From positions 21,333,001 to 21,397,000 of the forward strand of contig OY987265.1 in assembly GCA_963920665.1 (NCBI GenBank): 64,000 bases of DNA, given 5' to 3'. The notes beneath the pieces were generated by a model. It searched no databases, was not told where the DNA came from, and saw only the letters and a list, made by a program, of their open reading frames with translations. The DNA is from Straminergon stramineum (taxonomy: Eukaryota; Streptophyta; Bryopsida; Hypnales; Calliergonaceae). Shown one piece after another: positions 24,070 through 33,907 of this stretch (its first letter is position 1; each line of letters starts with the position of its first letter). A program made the translations under genes and the position numbers.

Positions 24070-25500
24070 TTCTTGCAATTCCTAAGTGGAAAGTGCTCCA
24101 CATACATCTCACACATTCCCTTGCCACATGCTACTTCACACACTATCCTCTTTTCCTCCACAATTGGCCTTCAAGGGAAAGTGGGGCACGTGAATACTAC
24201 CATTTTAATGAAATATTCATTGTCTCTTATTTACAACTTGAATAAATTATCAAAGTGCCTATTCAACAATGCCTCTATGCATGCATCACTTTCTATTGCT
24301 TCAAAGGTTCCAAATGTGTTGTTTCCTAATGAGTCTATAACCCATTGTAGGGGCTTTTAGGATGCTGCTATTGAAAATTTACAATATTCTCTTGGTAGCA
24401 AAAATTTCAAATTCTACTTGCAACCTCTTTCACTACAATTTGCTAATAAATATGTTTGAACAAATGTTCTACTAGTACATGGCCATGGAGAAGACACTGA
24501 AACGCTTATAAGCTTATTGTCAGTTCAAGGTGTCACTACCTTACATGATGCTCCCACTCTAGATCTCAAGATTTGTCATTGTATATCCTAAATAGATCAG
24601 TAGTGCGATTTTTCATAATAGCTCGCATTCAAAACTGTACTGTCCCTTTCACATACCCTAAAAATGAGAAATAGTTTGTAGGATAAGGATTTGAAGGGAC
24701 TTGCAGTTTTTGGAAGTCTTTCTACATGCAATTTCGCACAAATGGTGTTCCAGAATGACGTAAAGTTCTATGTGGATGACTTTAATATTGATTTGGTAGT
24801 AGTGTTAATAAAAGCCAGTGGTTTGTATCAACGTAAAATATCACTTTCATGTTTCAAACTCATGAGTCACCATTTAAAAGCCTATTTGTCTCTTTGATGA
24901 GGTGCCACAAGAAAAGATGGCATGGAATGGATTGGAGCCATGCACGAATTCTCTTAGTGAAAGGGACAAAGTGGGCTCACAGAAGAGGTGATTTCAGAAT
25001 CATATTCCAATATTTTATAAGGATCTAATACTTTGAGGAAAGAGGAATGGCTTTGTGCCCGACTTGGTAACAAAACCTGCAAATTGCGGTTCAGGAATTG
25101 CAAGGTCTGACACCCTCACCCTAACGTGATTCGCCACTGGGGGGTAAGAAGTTGAGGAGGAAGTCACAAAACAAGCATGCTAAAGCAAGGAAGCATCCGA
25201 GGATGAAGAATATGGATCAATACGAATCGCTTTGAAGATACACGACGACAATCCCAACTCTTGTGTGGAAAAGATTTTGTATTTCATCTGAAAAGTACTT
25301 CGTACTAAACAGTTTGCTCTGTCCAGTGCCTTTCTTTCTTGCATTTCAGTCGGCAATCGATAGCGGTTATCGCTACAATGAATCTATGTCACTAACAAAT
25401 CTTTTAAGCCATGTTAAAATCTTGAGTATGAAACAGAATACCTTGGCAATAAGGAAGGGACACCCAACATCGCCAGGGACTCAAAAGCGCCACTTGATCA
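24070..25500. other. Intergenic stretch downstream of the methyltransferase gene
   Basis: A few 70-95 codon frames occur (24073-24360, 24691-24897, 25263-25523), none with a recognised motif. Base composition becomes less AT-rich after about 25.0 kb as the gene at 25.56 kb is approached. I support no gene here. Confidence 0.4.
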
Positions 25501-25559
25501 GCTGTTCAGCTTGGTGTACATGAACTACATTAAACGGCAATTTGGGTGGTGTTCCTACC

Positions 25560-26237
25560 TTAAGCTTTGGACACGACTCTCTCCCAACGAGCAAGCTTCT
25601 CCAGCCCTCGTCGTCCTTCCGCACTGGGAACATCCGCATCGCAGCTGACGAGACGGAACCCCCACGGAGTCAACACCTTCTCATACGCTTCCAAAGAGAC
25701 TGAGAACGGGGGTCCTCCTTCATGCTCATCCAACGGGAACATAAGCGTAATCAGCTCCCCATCCAACGCCAGAAGCTCCGCCATCTTCTCCGCCCACTGC
25801 GGTCTCATGCTCGGATCCAGTGCACAGAAAAAAGTATAATCAAACACCGTGTCGAATTTGCTCGCAGGAGCAAAGGTGAAGAAATCGCCACTCTGGAACT
25901 GCACAAACTGGGCATGCGGGGACTTCTCCGCGAACAGCTGCGCTTGTTGGACGGCGGTGGGGGAGATGTCGAGTCCGGTGACGGTGCGGGTGGGGCTGCC
26001 CATGGCCACCACGTCGTAGCCGGAGCCACAACCGGGGACGAGAACCTTGCCGTCGCGGAGCTGGTTGGTTTTCAGCAGGTGCGCTACTGCTGGAGTGACG
26101 CCCTGTCCGTCCCAGGGAATGACGCCCTCCTTCCAGAGCTGCTCCCAGGCCTTCTGAAAAGGTTGTGTTCCTACTATGTCACGCATGCGGGATACCTGGG
26201 CTGACTTCGGTAGTGGATCCTGGTTTGAAGAATTCAT
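25560..26237 (-). CDS. HOL: HOL-type thiocyanate/halide methyltransferase (TPMT family), intronless
   Basis: The 225-residue product transfers methyl from S-adenosylmethionine to small nucleophiles. Plant HOL homologues act on thiocyanate, bisulfide and halides in the cytosol, releasing methyl thiocyanate or methyl halides; which substrate applies here is inferred. The SAM-binding glycine loop VLVPGCGSGYDV is at residues 65-76, the acidic strand TGLDISP at 87-93, GDFF at 117-120, FDYTFFCALDP at 132-142, and the family block GELITLMFPLDEHEGGPPF at 160-178. Length matches Arabidopsis HOL1 (about 227). The ATG at 26237 gives a full-length family N-terminus. The frame is uninterrupted, unlike the intron-containing Arabidopsis homologues, so a retrocopy or lineage intron loss is possible. 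GC content is well above the surrounding DNA. No mitochondrial or chloroplast transit peptide is evident. Confidence 0.93.
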   Translation of the reverse strand: MNSSNQDPLPKSAQVSRMRDIVGTQPFQKAWEQLWKEGVIPWDGQGVTPAVAHLLKTNQLRDGKVLVPGCGSGYDVVAMGSPTRTVTGLDISPTAVQQAQLFAEKSPHAQFVQFQSGDFFTFAPASKFDTVFDYTFFCALDPSMRPQWAEKMAELLALDGELITLMFPLDEHEGGPPFSVSLEAYEKVLTPWGFRLVSCDADVPSAEGRRGLEKLARWERVVSKA

Positions 26238-26289
26238 GGCTGCTGAAAGTGTGGTGAAGAAAGGTTTCGCCTGAATAAAACAAAAATAC

Positions 26290-26740
26290 GAAGGTTAAGT
26301 TTCTGAAAAGAACCCCCACGGATGGACTGTCGCTTGATATGAGGAAGAGGATACAGAGAATGCAAAAGACCTGCATTCAACCCTCTTCCCAAGAGCAACT
26401 CATCAATTGATACACTTAAAAGGTTTCGCCTGAAAAGAACAAGACTACAATGTTTCTGTGTGAACCCTGACAGAATGAGACCTCTCACCAAGATAGTGAG
26501 CCAACAATGATCTGATTTTTTAGACCATCAGGTGCATTCTTTGTTTCTACAGTAATCTTGAAAGTCATCCATCGGCCACTCTTCGGACTCTGGAGCTTTA
26601 AGTTCCTGAAAAGAACCCTCATGGGTGGACAGGCTCCTGAAATGAGGAACAGAGGATACAAAGGACCTAATCCCGCCTCCAACATTAACCCGTGTGACCA
26701 ACAGCAGATCATCTATTGATACACTTAATTGGCCTTCAAT
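26290..26740. repeat. Partial tandem repeat upstream of the methyltransferase
   Basis: A block of roughly 150 bases at 26295-26440 (TTAAGTTTCTGAAAAGAACCCCCACGG...TTGATACACTTAA) recurs at about 26597-26730 with moderate divergence. It lies immediately 5' of the minus-strand methyltransferase ORF, so it may be part of the promoter or 5' UTR. Confidence 0.6.
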
Positions 26741-26880
26741 GAGCAAGTTGGGTGTAGGCGTGGAATCATGACTTGGCTAAATGTCTATGGCCACTGGTTT
26801 TTGAATAGAAATGGGGTTGTCTACGGTCCCTTTAACATAGGTTTACAACATCCCCCTTTGAATCATTGCATAAGAGGTCA
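26668..26880. repeat. Dispersed repeat, copy 1 (second copy at 62970-63155)
   Basis: This stretch aligns in the same orientation with 62970-63155. Shared blocks include TTCAATKRGCAAGTTGG, GGCTAAAKGTCTAYGRCCACTG and CAAACCTCCATTTG-like sequence. One copy lies upstream of the methyltransferase and the other in an intron of the BOR gene. I see no terminal repeats or coding capacity. It is an unclassified interspersed repeat. Confidence 0.6.
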
Positions 26881-27199
26881 TCATACATTGAGTGGGAAAA
26901 ATTCAAGCTTCAGAGAGATTAGCTATTGTACTCAAAGTGATATCTCCATCGCTCTATAGCGATCTCTCAGTGAAAGCCCATTCCTACATATTAGTGTAAG
27001 AATATCCTCTATCCTATAACCTGGAAGAATAAAATTTTCGTGCAAGACTCCTTAGAATCCATATCATACAATGATCTAGAGATGATCATCTAGACATCCT
27101 TCTCACTCATCAATCCAAGTGGAAATCAGTCTGAAGATGAAGACACAACGAAAAAACAGAAGAAATGAATAAGAAAAAGAGACAATTCGAAGGAAACTA

Positions 27200-27770
27200 C
27201 AAAGTGACGAAATACGAACCGGATAGACGAGGGTCGGATTTTGTAAAGCTCTACTCCTTGTAACGAAGCGATATGCTAATGTCCTCGCACAAGCTAATGC
27301 CCTGAAAGACACCACCACATTGATCAGCTCGCATGTGCATGAAATTATGTCATTGAAAATCCAACATATGACTAGGACATGAAGCCCTTGCCTACAGCAG
27401 AGAATACAAAGCCATGGCTCACGGTCGATTGAACTGGTGAAGTGCACTTCAAAGGAGTGCAACATTCAATTCTCAAAAGAAGTGCAAAATGAACCTCGAA
27501 AGGAATATACCTTGGAATGGAATGAGTCTGTTGCCTTACTTGCGCTGGATTTGCACACACGACGTGCTGCAGCACAAAATTCTTGATCATGTCAAACCAA
27601 GAAGTCACTCCAGTAGCAAGAATTCTCGCTTCTGCCGACACGGACACGCAACTGCACCACAATTGAACTTCAGTAAATACCGCAAACCCTAATCCTAAAC
27701 CTACGTCAGATCGGATGCAAGAATCCACACAGCTCAGAAAATTTCTAAGCCTCTGATCTCTACCCACAAG
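27200..27770 (-). other. Gene-like stretch with possible exons, unassigned
   Basis: GC content is raised and minus-strand frames are open over 27372-27767. One piece contains SAEARILATGVTSWFDMIKN and runs to a good 5' splice site (CGCAA/GTAAGG at about 27530). A second piece near 27303 follows a TTTCAG acceptor and contains ALACARTLAYRFVTRSRAL. These could be two exons of a small unrecognised gene, or non-coding 5' exons of the methyltransferase transcript. I cannot identify a family or fix start and stop. Confidence 0.22.
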
Positions 27771-27779
27771 CTAAGAGAT

Positions 27780-30700
27780 TTAATTCGCGAATACCCACCA
27801 CAGCGTAAGAAAAAGTTTGGGAATTTGAAATGCAAAAGATCAATCGGCTTACAAAAGTCAGTTTGTTTTCAAAATTCTCCCTGAAAATACACTTATAGTT
27901 CACGAAATCTCACCCACAAACCAACAGCAACTTCGCCGGAAGTGATACATAAACCTAGATTCCACCTGCGACTGGCAGAAATTGGTTCATACCTCTGGAC
28001 GGTGGGTCCTAACACGAAGCCCCGTTGGAACTTGCACTCTCCTTGACAGAATTCACTCAGTTCGCGTTCCGTAATCTTTGCTTTGTGTGACGAAATTTAT
28101 GAAGAAACTTCATCTTCTTAGTATCTGTGAATGATTCATAGCGTCTCAAATGGGCGAGGAGTCTCTGAGTTGGGTAATTTTCAATCTCCAGCTCAAGATT
28201 CTAACAAGTATTCTAACTTAATAAGTTACAAGATTTGGGAGTGAATATGTTATGAGTCTGTTCACGAAGTGGTGTCCTATGAGGGCAGTTTCTGGGCGTG
28301 GCAATCAATGCATTCTCTTGTGAAGAACGCTTGGCTGGTGCTCTCGTCCTCGGATACCCTGTTTTTTGGTTAGAATAAATTTGAAAAAATCATTGCGTTG
28401 GGTGTGATAATTGGACCAATTGGCCTGAATGCACCATTAGGATCAAAAATCAATTAATTCACGGTTCAAGACAAGAATAGATAAAGAAAAAGGAAATTTT
28501 TGACCAAGAATCCATGAAACGAGTGAACGCATGAACTCTTAGAAAACAATCTCTATTTTGTAGTCAAACTTCTCTTCCCGCATAGAAATGGTGGGGTTGG
28601 AGTAGTTTTTAGCTACATGCACATAAAGAAGCTCAAGTGCCAAAGGTCAATTATTTAAATATGTTCATGTTGTATAGTAATTGTGTTTGATTGGTTGCTC
28701 ATCTAAGAATCTTAGTAATGTCTAACATGAGCAACTCCATCAATGATTTTTGCAGCAAACTTTATGTACAATACAGAAGGGGCATGCAAATAAAGAACTA
28801 TAATTATTTATGTAAGTAGGGAATTGGCATTATGAGATGATTGACTTTGTGTTAGTTTCTAGATTTGTAAACACTCATATATGATTGTTTTGCTTCGTGG
28901 AGGTGCAATTTTATCCTTCAAGATTTCCTAGAAAAAAATCGTGCATGTATTTGGTACTTCCTATTTGCACATTTTGATAATAATTATGTTGAAGAATTGA
29001 GTTTGGAATTTGTGAAAAAACCTTAGATAAGAAACAACCAAACTTCATTTTAATGTCTTTAAAAAATAAATTAATTGAATTAATTGTTGAATTCTCAAAG
29101 AATGAATGTCCTTCTCTAGAGAGTGAAGTGCAAGTCAAAAGAGATGGATGCTACACTTGGGGATAAATGAAGGTCACTATAATGTCTATAGACAATCAAT
29201 ACACATATTCTATGTTGTTATCTTTGTATGAACTGAGAATATAGAATTTAAAATCCGATGTTGTATAATTATTTTTTATATTTTTTATATTATTTTACAT
29301 GCCATTGAAAAGTCATTTGGACCTCCCTTCTTTCTAGGGGTCACCCTAATAAAGTAATAGGATATGTAAAATTGCATTATGTCTAGTAGTTTTGTGAGTA
29401 CAACATTAATATATGAAAAATGCATAGCAAATTCCCTCCAAATCACAAAATTTACACAAAACTCCAATTGATACTTAATGAATTCTCAAAAAAATCCAAA
29501 TCAATTGGCATTTATTTGCACATTCAAATATACCTTTCAATCCTCAAATGTATTTTGTACATCGAAAGGAAAATTTTTTACCCCCCCTTCAAAAGATGAA
29601 GAACCCTCATTTTTGAAAAAAATATGTTTTTTTGGATTTTTGGATTTTCTTTGATTTTGTAGAGAACCACCTATGACTATTGAATAAAGTTATGAATGGT
29701 AAAAAGGCCCTTGTTGGATCCGACCTATGTGATGGTTTTCAATATAGATCTCTCTTACCATTGCATGCTATACTTCTACCAATTGTAAGGTAACTATATT
29801 TGAAAGATCTTACCTACATAAAAACATCATGGATAACAAGGACATGGAGATGCATATTGTCATATATACTATCAATGGAGGGAATTATGTTCATTAATAG
29901 CTTGTTGAAGATTCTAAAGAGCATTTATCCAAATTACTCTTAGGAGCAAGTTGTTTACCTAAAATAATTTGTACATTTTTCAAGACAACTGCAAAGAACA
30001 ATTTAGAACAAATTGCATTGATTTATTCTCAAAAGAGAGACACTTGAACTACATTAAAGTTGCTATAGAAGACATTTGTGCAATTGGCATCAAATTTTAT
30101 TTTTTTATTTTTATTTTTTACTTATGATGAAATCCCAAGACAACAATCACTAATTTTGTGGTGAAGCAAAATAATTCTTAATACATCCATTTTTTAAACA
30201 AATAATCATCTTTTTGTTGTATCCATGCATTTTTTCATCCAAATTTGACAATTTCATCCTAATCTTTTGAGGAATTGGCAAACAAGACTACTTTGGTAGC
30301 ACCAAAAGTGGATGAAATGAGTGACCCTATGTGTATTTAATAGAGTCTATTTTTGAAATGGCATTGAAGTCTAAGGCAATCCAAGTATCAATTTTGTGAT
30401 GGCTAATAGGAATTATTCAAGAGCCAAGAGCTCTTGAGGTTCGAGAAGGTGGGGTGAAGGTGTGTGTACATAATCAAGTCAATTTTTGTTGAATTTGGGG
30501 CGTCCACGTTTATATTTATTGGGGTAATGGAAATAATAATTTTTATCGGACGACTTATGGGTTGTAATCTTCCTGTGACCAGTCAATAGGGTGACATGAA
30601 TATGCCTAAACACTTGGACTTGAAATTTGTGATTCGAGAGGCCAAGAAGGAGGTTTCCCTTACTCACTGACTTCTTTACTTTGAAGTACTTCGTACATTT

Positions 30701-32120
30701 TTCCTGTTTTGTTTTCGTGCTGCAATCGTAACGCTCTTCAGTTACATTGTCCGAATCCGACCAGAATGACAGTCATCGCAGCTTCTGTCTTGAAGTTCTA
30801 TATCAGTGTGAGCGAATACTCCGTCGTCAAAGTATCAGCTTCCTTAGTTGCAAAGACTAAAAGTCCCTTAAGTGACCTGAAGATGTTTCAGGTTCTGTTT
30901 CCACCCATCAACTTGCTCTTGGATCTCCTTCGGCTCAAGAGATTGATGCTAGGTAATGTGCTGTTTGGTTTCCATAAGATCATTATCCAGTAGATTACAT
31001 TGATGAATAAATGTGTATCTTCCACGATACAATCCAACCCTGCATCCAATAAACCTACTCCGACTTCCAACCTTCGTTATAATCTTGAATATAATTTCTA
31101 ATGCTGGCGAAGATCGAAGCAGAAAAAAACTGGAGAACATTTCATAGCAAACAGGCTACGGGATCCACATCTATATACAGCACTTCGTCAAATTCAGCGG
31201 CTCCGTCACCCAGATTTGCCACCGCCTTTCCCTCTGTAAAAACAAGAGAACTTAAGGTTAAAAAATCAGGAGCAAAAATCATGTATTGTTTATGTTTAAT
31301 CTAAAGAAACTCCTAACTGAAGAAAAAAAGTCGCTAATCACAAGCGTCTTCACCCCAACAGGAATGTGTAGTTTTCATAAGTATAATATTGGGTATACAA
31401 TCTTCAATATAATCCTCACTGATTGAAAAAGCTAATAACCATATTCAAAAGACTTGCAATGCCACTATTCCTATACCCCAAAGTCACAGTTCTACAAGAC
31501 ATTAAAAATTCGTTCTTTGGAATTGTAAACCCCAACATGCTCTTATTGGTTTTAACACGTCTCATATTCATTGGACATTGTAACTCTACATTTTCGAACC
31601 ATTGCTAAATCTCTTTACTCGCGATGCAGACAAAAACTTCGTTCTCCTATATTCAAAAAGTGGAAAATGACTTTGGTTATGAATTGCACCAACTATTAAG
31701 GCATGACTGTAAATAGGTCCAAGCGGAGTCAACAATTTCGAACAATGCGACGCCATCGAACCAAGGGGTTAATTGGGTTGCAACAAATCGTTCAAAACAC
31801 TCGACAGATACTACAGACGGTCATAAGAGAAGGAAAACAAACAGTATTGAACCAGTAAAACTGAAGTTCAATATAAAATCAATACTGCACCCCACCACCA
31901 CTCAATATAGATTCAAGATGTACCGCATTACCTGATCCATTATTGAAATTATAATGATTCAAGGAACCATATCAAACCTATATCTCTTTGCATATGGATT
32001 CCACTGTTCATTTCAATATTGATTTACGCCTTACTTTCTGTCAATATAGAAACAGTGTAAAAAGCTAGCCATACTGGACTCAGTACTCAACGGTTCGATA
32101 ATGTTCAATACTGAACCCCA
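27780..32120. other. Intergenic stretch, no supported gene
   Basis: The segment 27.8-28.4 kb has moderate GC and may be promoter sequence. From 28.4 to 30.4 kb it is AT-rich and featureless. A 62-codon minus frame at 30479-30667 ends with KYKRGRPKFNKN, slightly AT-hook-like, but has no other support. The 30.7-31.3 kb part may be 3' UTR or a downstream exon of the COR413-like gene. Confidence 0.35.
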
Positions 32121-32175
32121 AGACCTCAAGATGATGCAAGATTAGAAATCATGCACATAAGCGAGGAAAGGGAAC

Positions 32176-32628
32176 TCACGTGGCATGCATGCCGAAGAAG
32201 AAGATACAGGCGACGGTGGTGAACAAAATTGCGCAGCTGCCGATGAGGCGTTCTCTTCTGAAAGCGTTGAAGAAGCCGCCCATGTACGCAAAGTACTGGT
32301 AAGCACAGATGCATGCGACCACCGTGGACGTCGTGGTGCCTCCGAGCGTCCCACGAACACTCACGGCCGAGGCAGGGGCCGCGGCTATGAAGAGGTACAC
32401 AGTGAGCGGGAATTCAAGTGGACTGGGGATAGGGTAGAAGATTTTCATCGCCAAGCCAATGCAGGCCACCCACAGGCCGTACTCGCCTTTGATTCCGGTG
32501 ATGAGGTCGTTCGGCGACTCCAACGCCAAGATGATCACAAAGCACTGCTTCCGCGCTCCAGGGTCGCTCTTCAGGAGCAACACCGTGCACGCCGCGGCTA
32601 TTCCCCATCGCAACGTCTCTGTCGACAT
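32176..32628 (-). CDS. COR413: COR413-family (cold-regulated 413-like) membrane protein
   Basis: The 150-residue product is a multi-span membrane protein resembling COR413, a plant family induced by cold and drought and found in plasma or chloroplast inner membranes; its biochemical role is not settled. The signature GEYGLW is followed by the counterpart of the family's FxPxxLExP (FYPIPSPLEFP), then AAPASAVSVRGT and AYQYFAYMGGFFNAF. Hydrophobic spans lie near residues 7-20, 29-40, 51-66, 74-88, 101-118 and 128-146. The sequence is closer to the inner-membrane (COR413IM) type but lacks that type's N-terminal transit region. ATG 32628 is the first ATG of the open frame; a TAG precedes it in frame. 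The stop TGA lies inside CAC/GTGAGT, a strong 5' splice site, so a short downstream exon may replace the last residues. It is divergent from GLB3. Confidence 0.82.
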   Translation of the reverse strand: MSTETLRWGIAAACTVLLLKSDPGARKQCFVIILALESPNDLITGIKGEYGLWVACIGLAMKIFYPIPSPLEFPLTVYLFIAAAPASAVSVRGTLGGTTTSTVVACICAYQYFAYMGGFFNAFRRERLIGSCAILFTTVACIFFFGMHAT

Positions 32629-32640
32629 TCCATACAAACC

Positions 32641-32697
32641 CTAAGTCTCAATCGCTGGCTCGCCACGGCCTTCAGCGGATCGGTTTTCAGATTCCAT
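32641..32697 (-). CDS. In-frame upstream ORF before the COR413-like start
   Basis: An 18-codon ORF starts at ATG 32697 and ends in TAG 12 bases before the main ATG and in its frame. The TAG is also the AG of a possible acceptor (GACTTAG/GG). It may be a regulatory uORF, part of an intron, or the remnant of a longer N-terminus separated by a stop. I cannot decide without transcript data. Confidence 0.4.
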   Translation of the reverse strand: MESENRSAEGRGEPAIET

Positions 32698-32739
32698 CTC
32701 GACTTCCCGGCTCTTAAAAATTATTGGATAATCTTCGGA

Positions 32740-33215
32740 TACACATGATCTCAACGTCGCCGAATCTTGAAACCCTAAACCCTGTGAAAGTCCGGGAAAT
32801 TGAGTGAAGTACTCACTCCGTTCATACTTCTGAGCATCGATCTTGCACAGGTACGTGCCCTGATGCAATTACGATGAGTAGGGTTGTTGCCGGAATGTGG
32901 GTACGAGAGAGGATTACGTGAGCCCGCCATTGCTATCCAGCAGATCGCAAAGGGCGCAATGAGATTCAAATCCTGATACACATGATCGATCTCAACGCCG
33001 CCGAATTCTGAAACCTTGCACCCCATGAACGTCCCGACGACTGAGTGAAGTATTCACTCCATTCATACTCCTGAGCCTCGATCTTGCATAGATCGGAGAC
33101 TTGATGCAATTAAGGCCAGCAGTGTTGTCGCCGGCATTTGAACACCGGTGAGGATTTTGAGAGCCTGCCATTGCTATTCAGCAGATCGCAAACGGCGCAA
33201 TGAGATTCAAACCGT
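32740..33215. repeat. Tandem duplication (about 240 bp x 2) between COR413-like and GLB3 genes
   Basis: Copy 1 (32740-32977) and copy 2 (about 32978-33215) align end to end with an offset of about 240 bases. Shared blocks are ACACATGATC...TCAACG, TGAGTGAAGTA.TCACTC, CGATCTTGCA and CAGATCGCAAA.GGCGCAATG. Both lie in the divergent intergenic region just upstream of the COR413-like start. The duplication may double promoter or 5' leader elements. Confidence 0.82.
32770..32782. promoter_or_regulatory. Telo-box-like AAACCCTAAACCC
   Basis: This matches the telo-box (interstitial telomere motif) often found near plant transcription starts, especially of genes expressed in dividing cells. It lies about 140 bases upstream of the COR413-like ATG, in duplication copy 1 only; copy 2 has AAACCTTGCACCCC at the matching place. 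Function is inferred from the motif alone. Confidence 0.4.
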
Positions 33216-33907
33216 TCACTCAACGTACAACATCGTGAGAAAATTACAAAACATTTGAAATTCATGGAACCCCTTCCAGTCTCACAGCGACCCACAGCTC
33301 CAATTTCACTCCAATTTCACCATCGCCAACCGAATCCTGCACACCTCGACATTCACAACAACAAACACAGACAACATCACAGACACAACATTGAATCTAC
33401 AGTAGAGTATAATGGATGAATGATGACGAAAAGGGAGATGCATTACTTAGAATTGCCGTTATTCATCCAATTCTTCATGTCGGGAAATCAGACTAACCCT
33501 TTCGGGGAATCGGGATTCTGGAAACGTCCATGAGGCATGAGCTCACGATAAATCCACTTCCGACTCAGCTTTTCGAAATGGATTTCCCAGACCTAAAACC
33601 GAACCTGAACATGTGCCAGGCACGTTCCACCGAGCCTAGTAACAGGATCAAATCACCAAGGCATATCCAGTGGTAAGGTTCGGCAGCCTCGGGAGCTTCC
33701 ACAGAACCTGCACCGAGCCTGAATCTATGTCTTTCCCGTGTTTCGTAAGCGTCGGTGTTTTCCCATCCCAGTTTTGATGCTCCGCCTTCGTCAAAGCGGG
33801 CTTCTCCGATTTGGGTTTCGTGTTTTCTTTGCTTGTGTGGACTGAGATACTTTCGAAATTTTTCATACTTTGGGGCATTTTGCGTATTTGGAGTCTTCCG
33901 GGGAAGA

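Noticed and set aside
25722..26204. 160-codon plus-strand frame opposite the methyltransferase
   Set aside because: It is the antisense shadow of a high-GC real gene and has no family features.
32185..32748. 187-codon plus-strand frame opposite the COR413-like gene
   Set aside because: It mirrors the coding strand of a recognised membrane protein and shows no domain of its own.
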